64,000 nt of DNA from Nocardioides sp. LHD-245 (GCF_030929495.1 NZ_JAVFWN010000018.1:62001-126000); one strand, 5' to 3'; positions 29,628-39,256 are shown, counted from the stretch's first letter. Notes: generated by a model from the letters alone, not told the origin. Numbers and translations: made by a program.

Positions 29628-30059
29628 CTAGCCGGTGGCGGTGCTCAGGGTGGCGCGGCCGATCGCGGTCAGCCGGCCCTGGTCGTCGGTGACGTCGACG
29701 TCGGCGACACCGACGCTGCGGCCGGCCCGGCGTACCGTCGCGGTCGCGACCAGCCGGGTGCCGCTCGACGGGCGCAGGTAGTCGACGCGGAGGTTGACCG
29801 TGGGCGGCACGACGCCGCTCACGAGGATCGTCGCGAAGACCGCGGTGGTGTCGATCAGCGACGCCACCGGGCCGCCGTGGAACTGGGGCTCGCCGCCGAT
29901 GCGCTCCAGCTCGGGGCGCAGGGGCATCTCCAGGACGAGGCGGCCGGCGTCGGCGTCCGCGAGCGTGCAGGTGAGTCCGAGGAACTCGTTGTACGGCGAG
30001 GTCCGCAGCAGGGCGTTCAGCCCGGCCGTGCTGGTGTCCACTGTCTCCGTGCTCGTCAT
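29628..30059 (-). CDS. PaaI-family hotdog thioesterase
   Basis: A 143-residue hotdog-fold protein: 'SPYNEFLGLTCTLADADAGRLVLEMPLRPELERIGGEPQFHGGPVASLIDTTAVFATI', with the HGGxxxxLxD loop of the PaaI group, then 'NLRVDYLRPSSGTRLVATATVRRAGRSVGVADVDV'. It should hydrolyse acyl-CoA or aryl-CoA thioesters. The ATG at 30059 overlaps the CoA-ligase stop, so ligase and thioesterase are translated together, as in PaaI-type rescue of trapped CoA. Confidence 0.88.
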   Translation of the reverse strand: MTSTETVDTSTAGLNALLRTSPYNEFLGLTCTLADADAGRLVLEMPLRPELERIGGEPQFHGGPVASLIDTTAVFATILVSGVVPPTVNLRVDYLRPSSGTRLVATATVRRAGRSVGVADVDVTDDQGRLTAIGRATLSTATG

Positions 30060-31588
30060 GCCGACCATCCTTCGCTCGTCTCCAGGCGCTCCGCGATCGC
30101 GTGGAGCGCGCGCTTGTCGATCTTGTTGGTGCCGGCCAGCGGCAGCTCGTCGACGACCGCGACCCGCCGCGGATACAGGTACGCCGGCGCCTGGTCGATC
30201 ACGAACGCCTTCACCTCGGCGGCCGTCAGGTCGGTGTCCGCGGTCGTGACCAGGAACGCGACCGGGATCCGGCCCCGCTCGTCGTCAGGGAGTGAGACGA
30301 CGGCCGCGTGGGCGATGGCGGGGTGCCGCTCGAGGATCGTCTCGAGCTCGCCGGGGTAGATGTTCTCGCCGCCGCAGACGAACATGTCGTCGGCGCGGCC
30401 CACGAAGTAGTAGAAGCCCTGCTCGTCGCGCCGCATCACGTCGCCGCTGGAGTACCAGCCGTCCGTGAACGCGGCGGCGGTCAGGCCCGGCAGCCCGCGG
30501 TAGCCGTCGGTGACGGCCGGGTTGCGCATCTCCAGCACACCGTGGTCGTCGTCGGGACCACCGGCGAGCCGAACCTCCGACCCGGGCAACGGGTGGCCCA
30601 GCGCGAGCGGCGGCCGAGGGATCCCGTCCGGGTGCGCGCCGAAGATCGCGGGTCCGGTCTCGGTCGTGCCGTACGAGACGACGACGACGGCGTCCGGGAT
30701 CGCGGCGGCGATCCTCGCGACCTGCTCCTCGGTGATCGGCGCCGAGCCGAGCGACAGCGATCGGACGGACCGGAGTCGCGACGGGTCGTCGCCGACCACC
30801 CGCAGGACCCGGATCCACATCGTCGGCACCGCGGCGACGGCGGTCACGCCGTACCGCTCGATAGCGTCGACATAGGCCGCCGCGTCGAACCGCGGGCAGA
30901 GCACCGTCGTGAAGCCCAGGGCCAGGCCGCGGCCCAGGGTGACCAGGCCGTTCATGTGGAACAGCGGCTGCGCGATGATCTGGGTCTCGATCCGCGGGGG
31001 CGGCTCGGCCGAGATGGTGCGCAGCGCCCACAGCTGGCCCTCGTGCGTCAGCGGGACGCCCTTCGGCAGGCCGCTCGACCCCGACGTGTAGAGGATCTCG
31101 GCCAGCCCGTCCGACGCCGGCTCCTGCCCGGCGACGACCGCGGCGTCCGCCTCCGAGGAGGCGGCGGCCAGACCCGGCAGGAACGGGTCCTGCGGATCGT
31201 CGAAGTCGACGTACGGCGTCCGCCCGGCCAGCGCCTCGCGGCCGGCGGCGTCGACGAACGTCAGCACCACACCGGCGTCCTCGATCACGTGGTCGAGGAC
31301 GTCGCCGCCGGCGCGCACGTTGATCGGGACGGCCACCAGGCCGGCCTTCATGATGGCGAGGTACGCCACGACGTACTCGACCCGGTTGGCCGACATGATC
31401 CCGACCCGGTCACCGCTCGCGTACGAGCCGCCCGCCAGCCGGGCCGCGAGCGCGGTGACCAGCCGGTCGACCTCGGGGTAGGTGTACCCGACCGGGGCGT
31501 CGGGGACCCGCAGGTCCACGAACGCGAGCCGGTCCGTCGATCCGGCGTGCACCCCGACGAGATCGCCGAGGTTGGCGACCGTCTCCAT
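30056..31588 (-). CDS. Acyl-CoA synthetase (AMP-forming)
   Basis: A 510-residue class I adenylate-forming enzyme. Motifs: A3 'ILYTSGSSGLPKGVPLTH', 'VVVSYGTTETGP', A8-type 'YFVGRADDMFVCGGENIYPGELE', and the catalytic Lys in 'PLAGTNKIDKRAL'. This is the acyl-CoA or aryl-CoA ligase type (caiC/menE/fadD-like). The carboxylic acid cannot be read from sequence. It lies 110 bases downstream of the transporter's binding-protein gene, separated by a hairpin, suggesting it activates an acid brought in or released by that system. Confidence 0.88.
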   Translation of the reverse strand: METVANLGDLVGVHAGSTDRLAFVDLRVPDAPVGYTYPEVDRLVTALAARLAGGSYASGDRVGIMSANRVEYVVAYLAIMKAGLVAVPINVRAGGDVLDHVIEDAGVVLTFVDAAGREALAGRTPYVDFDDPQDPFLPGLAAASSEADAAVVAGQEPASDGLAEILYTSGSSGLPKGVPLTHEGQLWALRTISAEPPPRIETQIIAQPLFHMNGLVTLGRGLALGFTTVLCPRFDAAAYVDAIERYGVTAVAAVPTMWIRVLRVVGDDPSRLRSVRSLSLGSAPITEEQVARIAAAIPDAVVVVSYGTTETGPAIFGAHPDGIPRPPLALGHPLPGSEVRLAGGPDDDHGVLEMRNPAVTDGYRGLPGLTAAAFTDGWYSSGDVMRRDEQGFYYFVGRADDMFVCGGENIYPGELETILERHPAIAHAAVVSLPDDERGRIPVAFLVTTADTDLTAAEVKAFVIDQAPAYLYPRRVAVVDELPLAGTNKIDKRALHAIAERLETSEGWSA

Positions 31589-31643
31589 GAGCCCTCCTCC
31601 GTGCGGCTCACCGCGAGCCGTGACCGTGTTGTTCCGGATGACA

Positions 31644-31682
31644 CCGGTGTGCCGATCCTCCCGGGGAGGACCGGCACACCGG
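31644..31682 (-). terminator. Hairpin between binding-protein and CoA-ligase genes
   Basis: Arms of about 18 bases with a single mismatch (CCGGTGTGCCG and CGGCACACCGG outer stem, TCCTCCC and GGGAGGA inner stem). It lies just after the binding-protein stop codon. It may end the transporter mRNA or protect its 3' end while allowing some read-through. Confidence 0.6.
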
Positions 31683-31697
31683 CGGTGCTGCGCGCCG

Positions 31698-33290
31698 CTA
31701 CTTCACATAGAGCGGGTACGGCGAGCCCATCGCGTACTGCGAGAAGCCGTCGAACGAGAGCTTCGGATCGTGCGCGAACACCGCCTGCTGCGTGTAGATC
31801 GGGATGTAGGCGGCCTCCGACGCATTGGCCTTCAGGGCACCGACGACGGCGTCGAGCTGCTCGGCGCTCTGCGCCGGCACCGTGCTCGCCGTCCGGACGG
31901 CGTCGTCGAGACCGGGTACGTCGAGGTTGGCGTAGTTGGAGCCGCCGACCGGGATGCCGTCCGCACGCATCAGCGTGTTCGGGTAGAAGTTGGGGTCCGG
32001 CGACAGGCTCGAGTACGTCGACACCGTCATCTCCGTCGTGTGGTTGCTCGAGTTCGTCAGCCACTCGGCACCGGGCAGGCCCTTGATCTCGATCTCGAGC
32101 CCGATCTTGGCCGCCTCCTCCTTGAGGATCTCGGTGGCCCGCACGAAGGACGGGTAGGTCGAGATGACCTCGGCGACGATCTTGTCGCCGGGCGCGTACG
32201 CCGACTGGTCGAGCTCAGCCTTCGCGGCGTCGACGTCGTAGTCCAGGGTCTCGATCTGGTCGTAGGCCGCGGAGACCTGGTCCTCGGGAAGGTCGGTCCA
32301 GACCCGTTCGGAGACCATCTGGGTGGCCGGGTCGCCGAAGCCCTTCAGCGCCGACTTGATGATCGCCTCGCGGTCGACCAGGTGGGCGAGGGCGCGGCGC
32401 ACGTGCACGTCGGCCAGGGGGCCCTTGTCGGTCAGCAGGGTGATGTAGCCGAGCGTCTCGGTGGGCGCCTTGGTGAGCTCGACGCTCGAGCCGGACGAGA
32501 AGGCCGTGCCGTCACCGCCGACGACGCCGTCGACATCGCCCGCACGGACCGCGGCGGCACCCGGGACGGCCGCGGCGAAGACCAGCTTGACCGTCTTCCA
32601 CGACTCCTCGAAGTCGTCGCCGGCCTCGGCGGCACCCCACCAGGCCTCGTTCTTGGCGAAGGTCATGCCGGCGCTGGAGTTGAAGTCCTTCGGCTGCCAC
32701 GGACCGGTGCCCATGGTCAGCACGCCCGGACCACCGAGATCCTTGTCGTGCTCCTCGGCGAACTTCTTCTCGACGATCTGACCGGCGTACGCCGGGGTGT
32801 ACTGCCACGACGAGTCGGGCTGCTTGAGGGTGACGGTGACCTCCATCGGTCCCGTCGCCTCGATCGTGTCGACCGACGCGTACTTGCTCGCGGTCTGCGC
32901 GGTCTCGTCCTGGTAGCGGGTCAGCGAGTACACGACGTCGTCGGGGGTGACCTCGGCGCCGTTCCAGAACTTCACGCCCTCACGCAGGGTGTAGACGTAG
33001 GTGAGCGGGTCGGGGGTGTCGACCTTGGTGGCGAGCGCCGGCTGCACCTTGCCGTCGCTGTCGAGCTTGATCAGGCCCTCGAGTGCGAGCCCGTTGACCC
33101 AGAGCGCCGGCTGATCGTACTGACGGGCGGGGTCCATGCTGCGGATCCCGCTGGTCGCGATCGTCAGGGTGCTGTTCGAACGGTCACCACCACCGGCGGC
33201 GTCGTCCGAGGACGAACCACAGGCGCCGGCGACCAGGATGACTCCCAGGGCAGCGATGCCCATGCGGAGCGTGCGGACGGATCTATTCAT
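31698..33290 (-). CDS. Peptide/nickel-type ABC transporter substrate-binding lipoprotein
   Basis: A 530-residue SBP family 5 protein (DppA/OppA type). Lipobox 'LVAGACGSSSDD', then 'ATSGIRSMDPARQYDQPALWVNGLALEGLI', 'YTLREGVKFWNGAEVTPDDVVYSLTRY' and the family's 'RRALAHLVDREAIIKSAL'. It is anchored on the outer face of the membrane and delivers the ligand to the two permeases. The ligand could be a peptide, acyl-peptide or another oligomer; sequence alone does not decide. The ATG overlaps the stop of the fused ATPase gene. Confidence 0.92.
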   Translation of the reverse strand: MNRSVRTLRMGIAALGVILVAGACGSSSDDAAGGGDRSNSTLTIATSGIRSMDPARQYDQPALWVNGLALEGLIKLDSDGKVQPALATKVDTPDPLTYVYTLREGVKFWNGAEVTPDDVVYSLTRYQDETAQTASKYASVDTIEATGPMEVTVTLKQPDSSWQYTPAYAGQIVEKKFAEEHDKDLGGPGVLTMGTGPWQPKDFNSSAGMTFAKNEAWWGAAEAGDDFEESWKTVKLVFAAAVPGAAAVRAGDVDGVVGGDGTAFSSGSSVELTKAPTETLGYITLLTDKGPLADVHVRRALAHLVDREAIIKSALKGFGDPATQMVSERVWTDLPEDQVSAAYDQIETLDYDVDAAKAELDQSAYAPGDKIVAEVISTYPSFVRATEILKEEAAKIGLEIEIKGLPGAEWLTNSSNHTTEMTVSTYSSLSPDPNFYPNTLMRADGIPVGGSNYANLDVPGLDDAVRTASTVPAQSAEQLDAVVGALKANASEAAYIPIYTQQAVFAHDPKLSFDGFSQYAMGSPYPLYVK

Positions 33291-35149
33291 GCCTTACCCA
33301 TCTGTGAGCGCTTCCCCAGCCAGTCGGATGACGTTCTGGGCACTGCCTCGAGCAGCTGTTTCGTGTATCCCGAGCTCGGTGAGTCCAGGACCTGCGCGGA
33401 ACCCGTCTCGACGACCCGGCCCTTCTCGAGCACGTAGACGGTGTCCGCGACCTGGCGGACGACCGCCAGGTCGTGGGTGATGAAGAGGAGCGCGATGCCC
33501 GTCTCCCGGCGGATGTCGTTGAGCAGGTTGAGGACCTGCGCCTGCACCGACACGTCCAGGGCGGAGACCGGCTCGTCGCAGATCAGCAGCTCGGGGTTGA
33601 GCGCCAGGGCCCGCCCGATCGCGACCCGTTGCCGCTCGCCGCCGGAGAGCGCGGACGGACGCCGCGCGGCGTACTGCGCCCGGAGCCCGACGCGCTCGAG
33701 GACCTCCTCGACCGACAGCACGGGGGCGTCGCCGACGAGGGCCGCCTGACGGCCGGCCTCCGCGAGCGTCTGCCCGATCGTCATCCGCGGGTTGAGGGAG
33801 GAGTAGGGGTCCTGGAAGACGTACTGCACCTTCGAGCGCCAGGTCCGCACGTCTGAGCGCGGCAGCTTCGCCCCCCGGGTGATGTCGATCCCGAAGACCT
33901 CGGCGGTGCCCCGGGACACGGACTCGAGCCCGACCAGGCAACGGCCCAGCGTCGTCTTGCCCGAGCCCGACTCACCCACCAGCGCGACGGCCTGTCCCTG
34001 CCGGATCGTCAGCGAGACGTCCTCGAGCGCGGCCACCGCGCCGTTGCCGTGGCCGTACGTCTTGGAGACGCCCTCGAGCGCGACGATGACCGGCGCCGAC
34101 AGGTCCTGGTGCGCGGCCTCCACGGCACCGTGCTCGACGGTCTCGAACCGGGCCGCCAGCTCCCGCCCGATCTCGTCGACCCGGAGGCACGCCGAGGACC
34201 GGTCGTCGCCGATCGGCGCCAGCCGGACGCGCTCCTGGGTGCAGTCCGGGGTCGCCCACTCACAGCGCTCGGCGAACCGGCAGCCGACCTGCTGGTCGCG
34301 CACGCTCGGCAGCTCGCCCTGGATGACGGGGAGCCGGGCGAGCCGACGGTCGAGCGGCGGCTCCGAGGCGAGCAGGCCCAGCGTGTAGGGGTGCCGCGGC
34401 GAGCGGGAGAGCTCGTCGGACGGACCGGCCTCCATCATCGCGCCGGCGTACATCACGTAGACGCGGTCGCAGGCCGCGAACGCGACGCGCAGGTCGTGGG
34501 TGATCATGATCATCGACATCCGCCGCTGCCGCTGGATCGAGATCAGCAGCTCGAGGATCTCCTGCTGCGTCACGGCGTCCAGCGCCGTCGTCGGCTCGTC
34601 GGCGATGATCAGGGCCGGGTCGGTCGCCAGCGTCGCGGCGATGCCCACCCGCTGCCGCATGCCGCCGGAGAGCTGGAACGGGTACCGGCGGGCCACGCCG
34701 GGGTCGGTGATCCCGACCTCCTCCAGCCGCCGCTGCACCTCGGCCCGCCGCTCGGGCTTCGACATCGCCCGGTACTCCGGCTTCTCGCGCAGCACCTCCT
34801 CGAGGTGCCGCCCGACCCGCATCAGCGGGTTCAGCATCGTGAACGGGTCCTGCAGGATCATGCTGGCCTGCCGGCCGCGCACCCGGCGCATGTCGCGCTC
34901 GGACGCCGTCAGCACGTTCACGCCGCTGAGCTGCGCGGCACCCGTCGCGGTGAACCCCGCCGGCAGCAACTGCAGCAGGGACCGCACCGACAGGGACTTC
35001 CCGCTGCCGGACTCGCCGACGATCCCGATCGTCTCGCCGAGGTCGAGGTGCAGGTCGACGCCGTCGACCAGGATCCGCTGCTCCCCACCGGTGCGGACGC
35101 CGATGGTGAGGCCGGCGACGTCGAGGAGCCGGGAGGCGTGCTCAGTCAT
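33287..35149 (-). CDS. Fused DppD-DppF dual ABC ATPase
   Basis: A 620-residue protein with two complete ABC ATPase domains. First half: Walker A 'GESGSGKSLSVRSL', signature 'LSGGMRQRVGIA', Walker B 'LIIADEPTTALD', ending in an oligopeptide-type C-terminal region with the Cys-containing 'VGCRFAERCEWATPDCTQERV'. Second half: 'GESGSGKTTLGRCLVG', 'LSGGERQRVAIGRAL', 'LLICDEPVSALDVS'. Peptide importers often use two separate ATPases (DppD and DppF); here both are in one chain, a known but less common fusion. It overlaps dppC by 8 bases and the binding protein by 4. Confidence 0.94.
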   Translation of the reverse strand: MTEHASRLLDVAGLTIGVRTGGEQRILVDGVDLHLDLGETIGIVGESGSGKSLSVRSLLQLLPAGFTATGAAQLSGVNVLTASERDMRRVRGRQASMILQDPFTMLNPLMRVGRHLEEVLREKPEYRAMSKPERRAEVQRRLEEVGITDPGVARRYPFQLSGGMRQRVGIAATLATDPALIIADEPTTALDAVTQQEILELLISIQRQRRMSMIMITHDLRVAFAACDRVYVMYAGAMMEAGPSDELSRSPRHPYTLGLLASEPPLDRRLARLPVIQGELPSVRDQQVGCRFAERCEWATPDCTQERVRLAPIGDDRSSACLRVDEIGRELAARFETVEHGAVEAAHQDLSAPVIVALEGVSKTYGHGNGAVAALEDVSLTIRQGQAVALVGESGSGKTTLGRCLVGLESVSRGTAEVFGIDITRGAKLPRSDVRTWRSKVQYVFQDPYSSLNPRMTIGQTLAEAGRQAALVGDAPVLSVEEVLERVGLRAQYAARRPSALSGGERQRVAIGRALALNPELLICDEPVSALDVSVQAQVLNLLNDIRRETGIALLFITHDLAVVRQVADTVYVLEKGRVVETGSAQVLDSPSSGYTKQLLEAVPRTSSDWLGKRSQMGKA

Positions 35150-36029
35150 TGCGGCCTTCCTTCGTGGACAGCCGGTCGAAGACGTAGTCGCCCAGGATGT
35201 TGACGCTGACGGCGGCGAAGATGATCGCGAGCGCCGGACCGATCGCGAGGAGCGGGTTGTCGAGCAGGCTCGCCTGGCTCTCGGCCAGCATCGTGCCCCA
35301 GTCCGGGCTGCCCGGCGTCGAGCCGAGCCCCAGGAACGACAGCGCCGACAGGTTGATGAGGGCGAAGGCGAAGCTCAGGAAGGCCTGCGAGACGGCCAGC
35401 GGGAGGACGTTGGGCAGCAGGTGCCGGAACATGACGCGGGATCGCGACAGGCCGAGCGTCCGGGCCGCCTCGACGTACGGGCGCCCCTTCTGCTCGATGG
35501 TGACCGCGCGGACCAGCCGGGTGTCGTAGGGCGCGGAGAGGATCATGATCACCGCGACGGCGACCCAGTAGCCGCCGCCGAGGACGCCGATCGCGACGAT
35601 GGCGACCAGGACGCCGGGCAGCGCGTACATCAGGTCGACCCAGCGCATGATGATCCCGCCCGGGATGCCACCGATGTAGCCGGCGGTGAGCCCCAGCACG
35701 CAGCCGATCACGAAGGCGCCGAGCGCGATGAGGAGCGGTCCGTACAGGGCCGTCCGCGCGCCGAGCACCACCCGCTCGAAGATGTCGCGGCCGAGGTCGT
35801 CGGTGCCCAGCCAGTGCTGGGAGGACATCCCCTGCAGGCTGTCGGTGAGCGACTGCACGTTGGCGTGCGGCACCAGCAGGGGGCCGAACACGCCGGCGAC
35901 GACGATGCACGCGAGGTAGGCGATGCTCAGCAGCACGGCGACCGACGGGAGCCGGCGACGGCGACGCCGCGCGGCGCGGAAGGTCCGCAGGGCCGGCGTC
36001 TCGGCGCCGGCGGTGGTCTCGATGCTCAT
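35142..36029 (-). CDS. dppC: Peptide ABC transporter permease (DppC-like)
   Basis: A 295-residue membrane protein with an N-terminal helix, the 'HWLGTDDLGRDIFERVVLGARTAL' segment diagnostic of DppC/OppC, five further helices, and the EAA loop 'VEAARTLGLSRSRVMFRHLLPNVL'. Its start overlaps the dppB stop (ATGA). Confidence 0.93.
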   Translation of the reverse strand: MSIETTAGAETPALRTFRAARRRRRRLPSVAVLLSIAYLACIVVAGVFGPLLVPHANVQSLTDSLQGMSSQHWLGTDDLGRDIFERVVLGARTALYGPLLIALGAFVIGCVLGLTAGYIGGIPGGIIMRWVDLMYALPGVLVAIVAIGVLGGGYWVAVAVIMILSAPYDTRLVRAVTIEQKGRPYVEAARTLGLSRSRVMFRHLLPNVLPLAVSQAFLSFAFALINLSALSFLGLGSTPGSPDWGTMLAESQASLLDNPLLAIGPALAIIFAAVSVNILGDYVFDRLSTKEGRND

Positions 36030-36991
36030 CGGCTCGCTCCGTCCACCGCGATCCGCGGATCCACCGCGAGATAGGCGAGGTCCGTGACCAGGTTGATGAG
36101 GAAGACGGCTGCCGCGATCACCAGCGTCACGCCCTGGACGATCGGGAGGTCCTTCTGCTGGACCGCGCTGACCAGCAGGCTGCCCAGGCCCGGCAGGGCG
36201 AACGTGGCCTCGACCACGACCGCGCCGACCATCACGAAGCTCAGGACGACGCCGGCCGCCGTGATGACCGGCACCAGGGAGTTGCGCAGGACGTAGTTGA
36301 ACAGCAGCCGGGACGGCTTCACGCCGCGGGCCCGGGCCGCGATGATGTAGTCCTGCCCGGCGACCTCGATGACGGCGGTCCTGGTGTAGCGGACCACCAG
36401 GGCGATGGTCGCGGTGCTCAGCGCCACCGCCGGCAGGATCAGGTGCCGCAGGCGGTCGGCCCCGCCCTCCCCCGCGCCGATCGACGGCAGCCAGTTGAGC
36501 TGCCCGGCGAACACGATGATCAGCAGGATGCCGACGGCGAACGACGGCGCGCTCACCGAGAACATCGCGAGCTGCGAGACCACCCGGTCGGCGAACCGGC
36601 CGCGCCGCAGTCCGGCCACCATCCCCAGCGGGATGCCCAGCGCCATCGTGATCAGGAAGGTCAGGAGGCCCAGCTGCACGGTGACGCCGGCGCGCTCCAG
36701 GATCGCCGACGAGACGTCCTGACCGGTCAGGACCGACTGGCCCAGGTCGAGGTGCAGGGCATCGGTCAGCCAGTTCCAGTACTGGACGAAGAAGGGGTCG
36801 TCCAGGTTGTAGCGCACGCGGATGGCGTCCATCGTCTCCGGGGTCGCCGGGAGATTGCCCAGCAGCAGCCGCACCGGATCGCCGGGCGCGAGGGCCAGCA
36901 GCGAGTAGATCCCGAAGGAGTAGACGACCAGCAGGATGGCCGCGCCGCCGAGACGTCCGAGGACGTATCGGAGGGTGGAGCGCAGGGTCAT
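36026..36991 (-). CDS. dppB: Peptide ABC transporter permease (DppB-like)
   Basis: A 321-residue membrane protein of the DppB/OppB type: N-terminal helix 'RLGGAAILLVVYSFGIYSLLALAPGDPVRLLLG', 'LTDALHLDLGQSVLTGQDVSSAI', and the coupling loop 'IIAARARGVKPSRLLFNYVLRNSLVPVI'. First gene of the transporter operon. A CATGTT-N4-AACATG operator lies 66 bases upstream, so GntR-type control is likely. Confidence 0.93.
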   Translation of the reverse strand: MTLRSTLRYVLGRLGGAAILLVVYSFGIYSLLALAPGDPVRLLLGNLPATPETMDAIRVRYNLDDPFFVQYWNWLTDALHLDLGQSVLTGQDVSSAILERAGVTVQLGLLTFLITMALGIPLGMVAGLRRGRFADRVVSQLAMFSVSAPSFAVGILLIIVFAGQLNWLPSIGAGEGGADRLRHLILPAVALSTATIALVVRYTRTAVIEVAGQDYIIAARARGVKPSRLLFNYVLRNSLVPVITAAGVVLSFVMVGAVVVEATFALPGLGSLLVSAVQQKDLPIVQGVTLVIAAAVFLINLVTDLAYLAVDPRIAVDGASR

Positions 36992-37056
36992 GGGTCGCTC
37001 TCTCTTCCGTGGACGGGGGCGGCTCGCGCCGCGGCGACGTCGTGCGAACGTACTAG

Positions 37057-37072
37057 CATGTTAATAAACATG
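37057..37072. promoter_or_regulatory. GntR/FCD operator upstream of dppB
   Basis: Palindrome CATGTTAATAAACATG (6-base arms, AATA centre), strikingly AT-rich for this genome, between dppB and the gntR gene. A near-identical site precedes the S9 peptidase gene at 41259, and a GntR/FCD regulator gene lies between the two. Confidence 0.75.
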
Positions 37073-37197
37073 TCAACGGATCGGACGACAGAGAACAGGC
37101 CCGACGGCGGGGACATCGGAGAAGCCGAGCAGCCTGCCTGGTCACCCCGCGCACCCGGCAGCCGACGGGGCGGACGCCGGGGTCGGGCCGGGTCGCG

Positions 37198-37974
37198 CTA
37201 CTGCTTCTCGGCCGTGGCCGTGGCCGCGAGCCACCGCGGATCGTCGGCGACGTCGCCCAGCGGGTCGACCGACTCGTCCGACGGCGGCTCGTCGGGGAAC
37301 AGGGAGTCGAAGAGGGTGCGCAGGTTGTCGCGGAGGTGCCGGACGACCGAGGCACGGGCCCGGGCGGCGTCCTTGGCCGCGATCGCGTCGTACATCTCCT
37401 GGTGCTCGGGGTCGTTGAAGAAGACGTACGAGCGACTGAGATAGCCGGGCACCAGGGCCCAGAAGCGCTGCATCTCGTCCTGGAGCGTGCCGATCATCGT
37501 GGTCAGGCGCCGGTTGCCGGACAGGCCCGCGACCATCTGGTGGAACTGGCGATGCAGCCCGCTCATCGTCTCGACGACCTCCGGGTCGTTCGGAGAACGT
37601 CCGTCCAGGCGCTGCACCTCCGCCATCGCGTTGGCGTGGGCGAGCTCGAACTCCGCCGCGTGCGCCGGCGTGAAGGCGGCCGCCGCCAGCTCGGCGGCCA
37701 GGCACTCGAGCCGCACGCGGATCTGGAACAGGTCGCGGATCTCGTCGAGGTTGATCGGCGTGACCGTGTAGCCCACGCGCGGCTGGGCGACGAGGTAGCC
37801 CTCGGCGACCAGGCGCTTCAGCGCCTCGTGCGCGGGCGTCCGGCTGACGTCCATCTCCTGCGCGATCTGGTGGGCGGCCAGCACGTGGCCCGGCCGTACC
37901 TGACCGGTCAGGATCCGGGCCTTGATGTCGGCGTAGACCATGGCCGCGAGGCCACCGTGCGCGGCGTCCTTCAT
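37198..37974 (-). CDS. GntR-family regulator with FCD domain
   Basis: A 258-residue regulator. Winged helix near residues 10-75 ('VYADIKARILTGQVRPGHVLAAHQIAQEMDVSRTPAHEALKRLVAEGYLVAQPRVGYTVT') and a helical FCD ligand-binding domain ('LFQIRVRLECLAAELAAAAF', 'LHRQFHQMVAGLSGNRRL', 'DPEHQEMYDAIAAKDAARARASVVRHL') whose His residues usually bind metal and an organic acid. The ATG at 37974 is preceded by GGGAGAGG. It is probably the third gene of the S9/BAAT operon and controls both that operon and dppB through the matching palindromes. Confidence 0.92.
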   Translation of the reverse strand: MKDAAHGGLAAMVYADIKARILTGQVRPGHVLAAHQIAQEMDVSRTPAHEALKRLVAEGYLVAQPRVGYTVTPINLDEIRDLFQIRVRLECLAAELAAAAFTPAHAAEFELAHANAMAEVQRLDGRSPNDPEVVETMSGLHRQFHQMVAGLSGNRRLTTMIGTLQDEMQRFWALVPGYLSRSYVFFNDPEHQEMYDAIAAKDAARARASVVRHLRDNLRTLFDSLFPDEPPSDESVDPLGDVADDPRWLAATATAEKQ

Positions 37975-38011
37975 CGTGCCCTCTCCCACTTTCGACGTAC
38001 GAGCGCGCTCA

Positions 38012-39256
38012 TCATGTCAGCGTCTCCTCCAGGAAGTCGACGAATGCGGTCCACGCGGCGACCCGCGCCCGCGCCGTCCCCGGCCGGGTCCCGCCGTAGG
38101 CGTAGGCCACGCCGTTGACCGGGTGGACCATGCCCGTCACGACCGGCGTGAAGGGCAGCCCCAGGTTGTGGCCGGCGCCCGGGAACACCTCGCGCCGCGT
38201 CGGGGCCGACGTGCCCGCGGCCCGCCGGCGCAGCAGGACCTCGCTGAGCTCCACCGAGTCCCACATCAGGTCGTCACCCCCGCAGAGCAGGAGGAGTGGG
38301 CCGTCGAGCCGCTCGATCGGGATCGTCGCCCGGTCCAGGTCGTCGGGCGCGGTCGCCTCGATCGCGGCACGGAACCCGGGCGCCGCGGCGATCCCGCTCG
38401 CCGTCTCGACCGACCGGCCGGGGACGATGCCGTCGTCCAGGACGGCGGGAACCGGCTCGCCACCCAGCGTCCAGGCGGCTCCCTCCCTGCCGTCGGAGGT
38501 GAACGAGCCCCAGACGTAGCCGGAGGGAACGACGGCGACCACCGCCCGGACGCCCGGGACGTGGGCTCCCACCAGCAGGGCGAGCTCGGCGCCCCGGGAC
38601 TGGCCCTTGACGGCGATCGCCCCTGGCTGGACCTCGTCGCGGGCGGCGAGCCACGTGGCGGCCGACGCGACGTACTCGACGGGCAGCTCGAGGAGGTCGT
38701 CGGGCCGGCCCGGGTAGTTGAAGCAGGCCAGGGCGAGGCACACGAACCCGCGGCTGGCGAGCAGCATCGCCTCCTCGTCGTTGATGCCGCCCCCCGACCC
38801 GGACAGGGTGATCACCGCGGGTCTCGGCCCGGGACCGGGCGGGAGGTACAGCCGCCCGGCGAGGGGCGCCGACAGCTCGTGGGCGCTCACCCCGCGTCCC
38901 CGGAACTCGCGGACGTAGTGCTCGGTGGCGGAGCGGTCGCCCTGGCTCACCCGGAGGGTCCAGCCGAGCTCGTCGTCGGCCGGCACCGGCTCGGCGGCGA
39001 CCGGTCGGGGCTCCAACGACCACAGGAGTGCCGTGGGGTCGGGCTCGGCGAACCCGTCGAGCGCTGTGGTGGCGAGGTCCACGGTCCCGTGCGCGTTCGC
39101 GGTCGCCGTGAAGGTGCCGGACCAGTCGGCGCCCTGGAAGCCGGGGAGCTCGACCGTGAAGGTGACGGGCTCGTGGGGAGCAGCTCCGGTGACCCGGAGA
39201 TCGAACGGCGTGTCCGCGAGCGACCGGTGCGCCGGACCGTCGATCGCGAGGCTCAT
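38012..39256 (-). CDS. BAAT-like acyl-CoA thioesterase/hydrolase
   Basis: A 414-residue protein with the layout of bile-acid-CoA:amino-acid N-acyltransferase/acyl-CoA thioesterase: an N-terminal Ig-like domain ('DTPFDLRVTGAAPHEPVTFTVEL', 'HYVREFRGRGV') and a C-terminal alpha/beta-hydrolase. Catalytic residues: Ser in 'IAVKGQSRGAELALL' (thioesterases have Ser here, amino-acid transferases Cys), Asp in 'LLCGGDDLMWDS', His in 'VFPGAGHNLGLPF'. Ser favours hydrolysis. The ATG overlaps the S9 peptidase stop codon, so the two are probably made together and may act on the same acylated substrate. Confidence 0.85.
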   Translation of the reverse strand: MSLAIDGPAHRSLADTPFDLRVTGAAPHEPVTFTVELPGFQGADWSGTFTATANAHGTVDLATTALDGFAEPDPTALLWSLEPRPVAAEPVPADDELGWTLRVSQGDRSATEHYVREFRGRGVSAHELSAPLAGRLYLPPGPGPRPAVITLSGSGGGINDEEAMLLASRGFVCLALACFNYPGRPDDLLELPVEYVASAATWLAARDEVQPGAIAVKGQSRGAELALLVGAHVPGVRAVVAVVPSGYVWGSFTSDGREGAAWTLGGEPVPAVLDDGIVPGRSVETASGIAAAPGFRAAIEATAPDDLDRATIPIERLDGPLLLLCGGDDLMWDSVELSEVLLRRRAAGTSAPTRREVFPGAGHNLGLPFTPVVTGMVHPVNGVAYAYGGTRPGTARARVAAWTAFVDFLEETLT

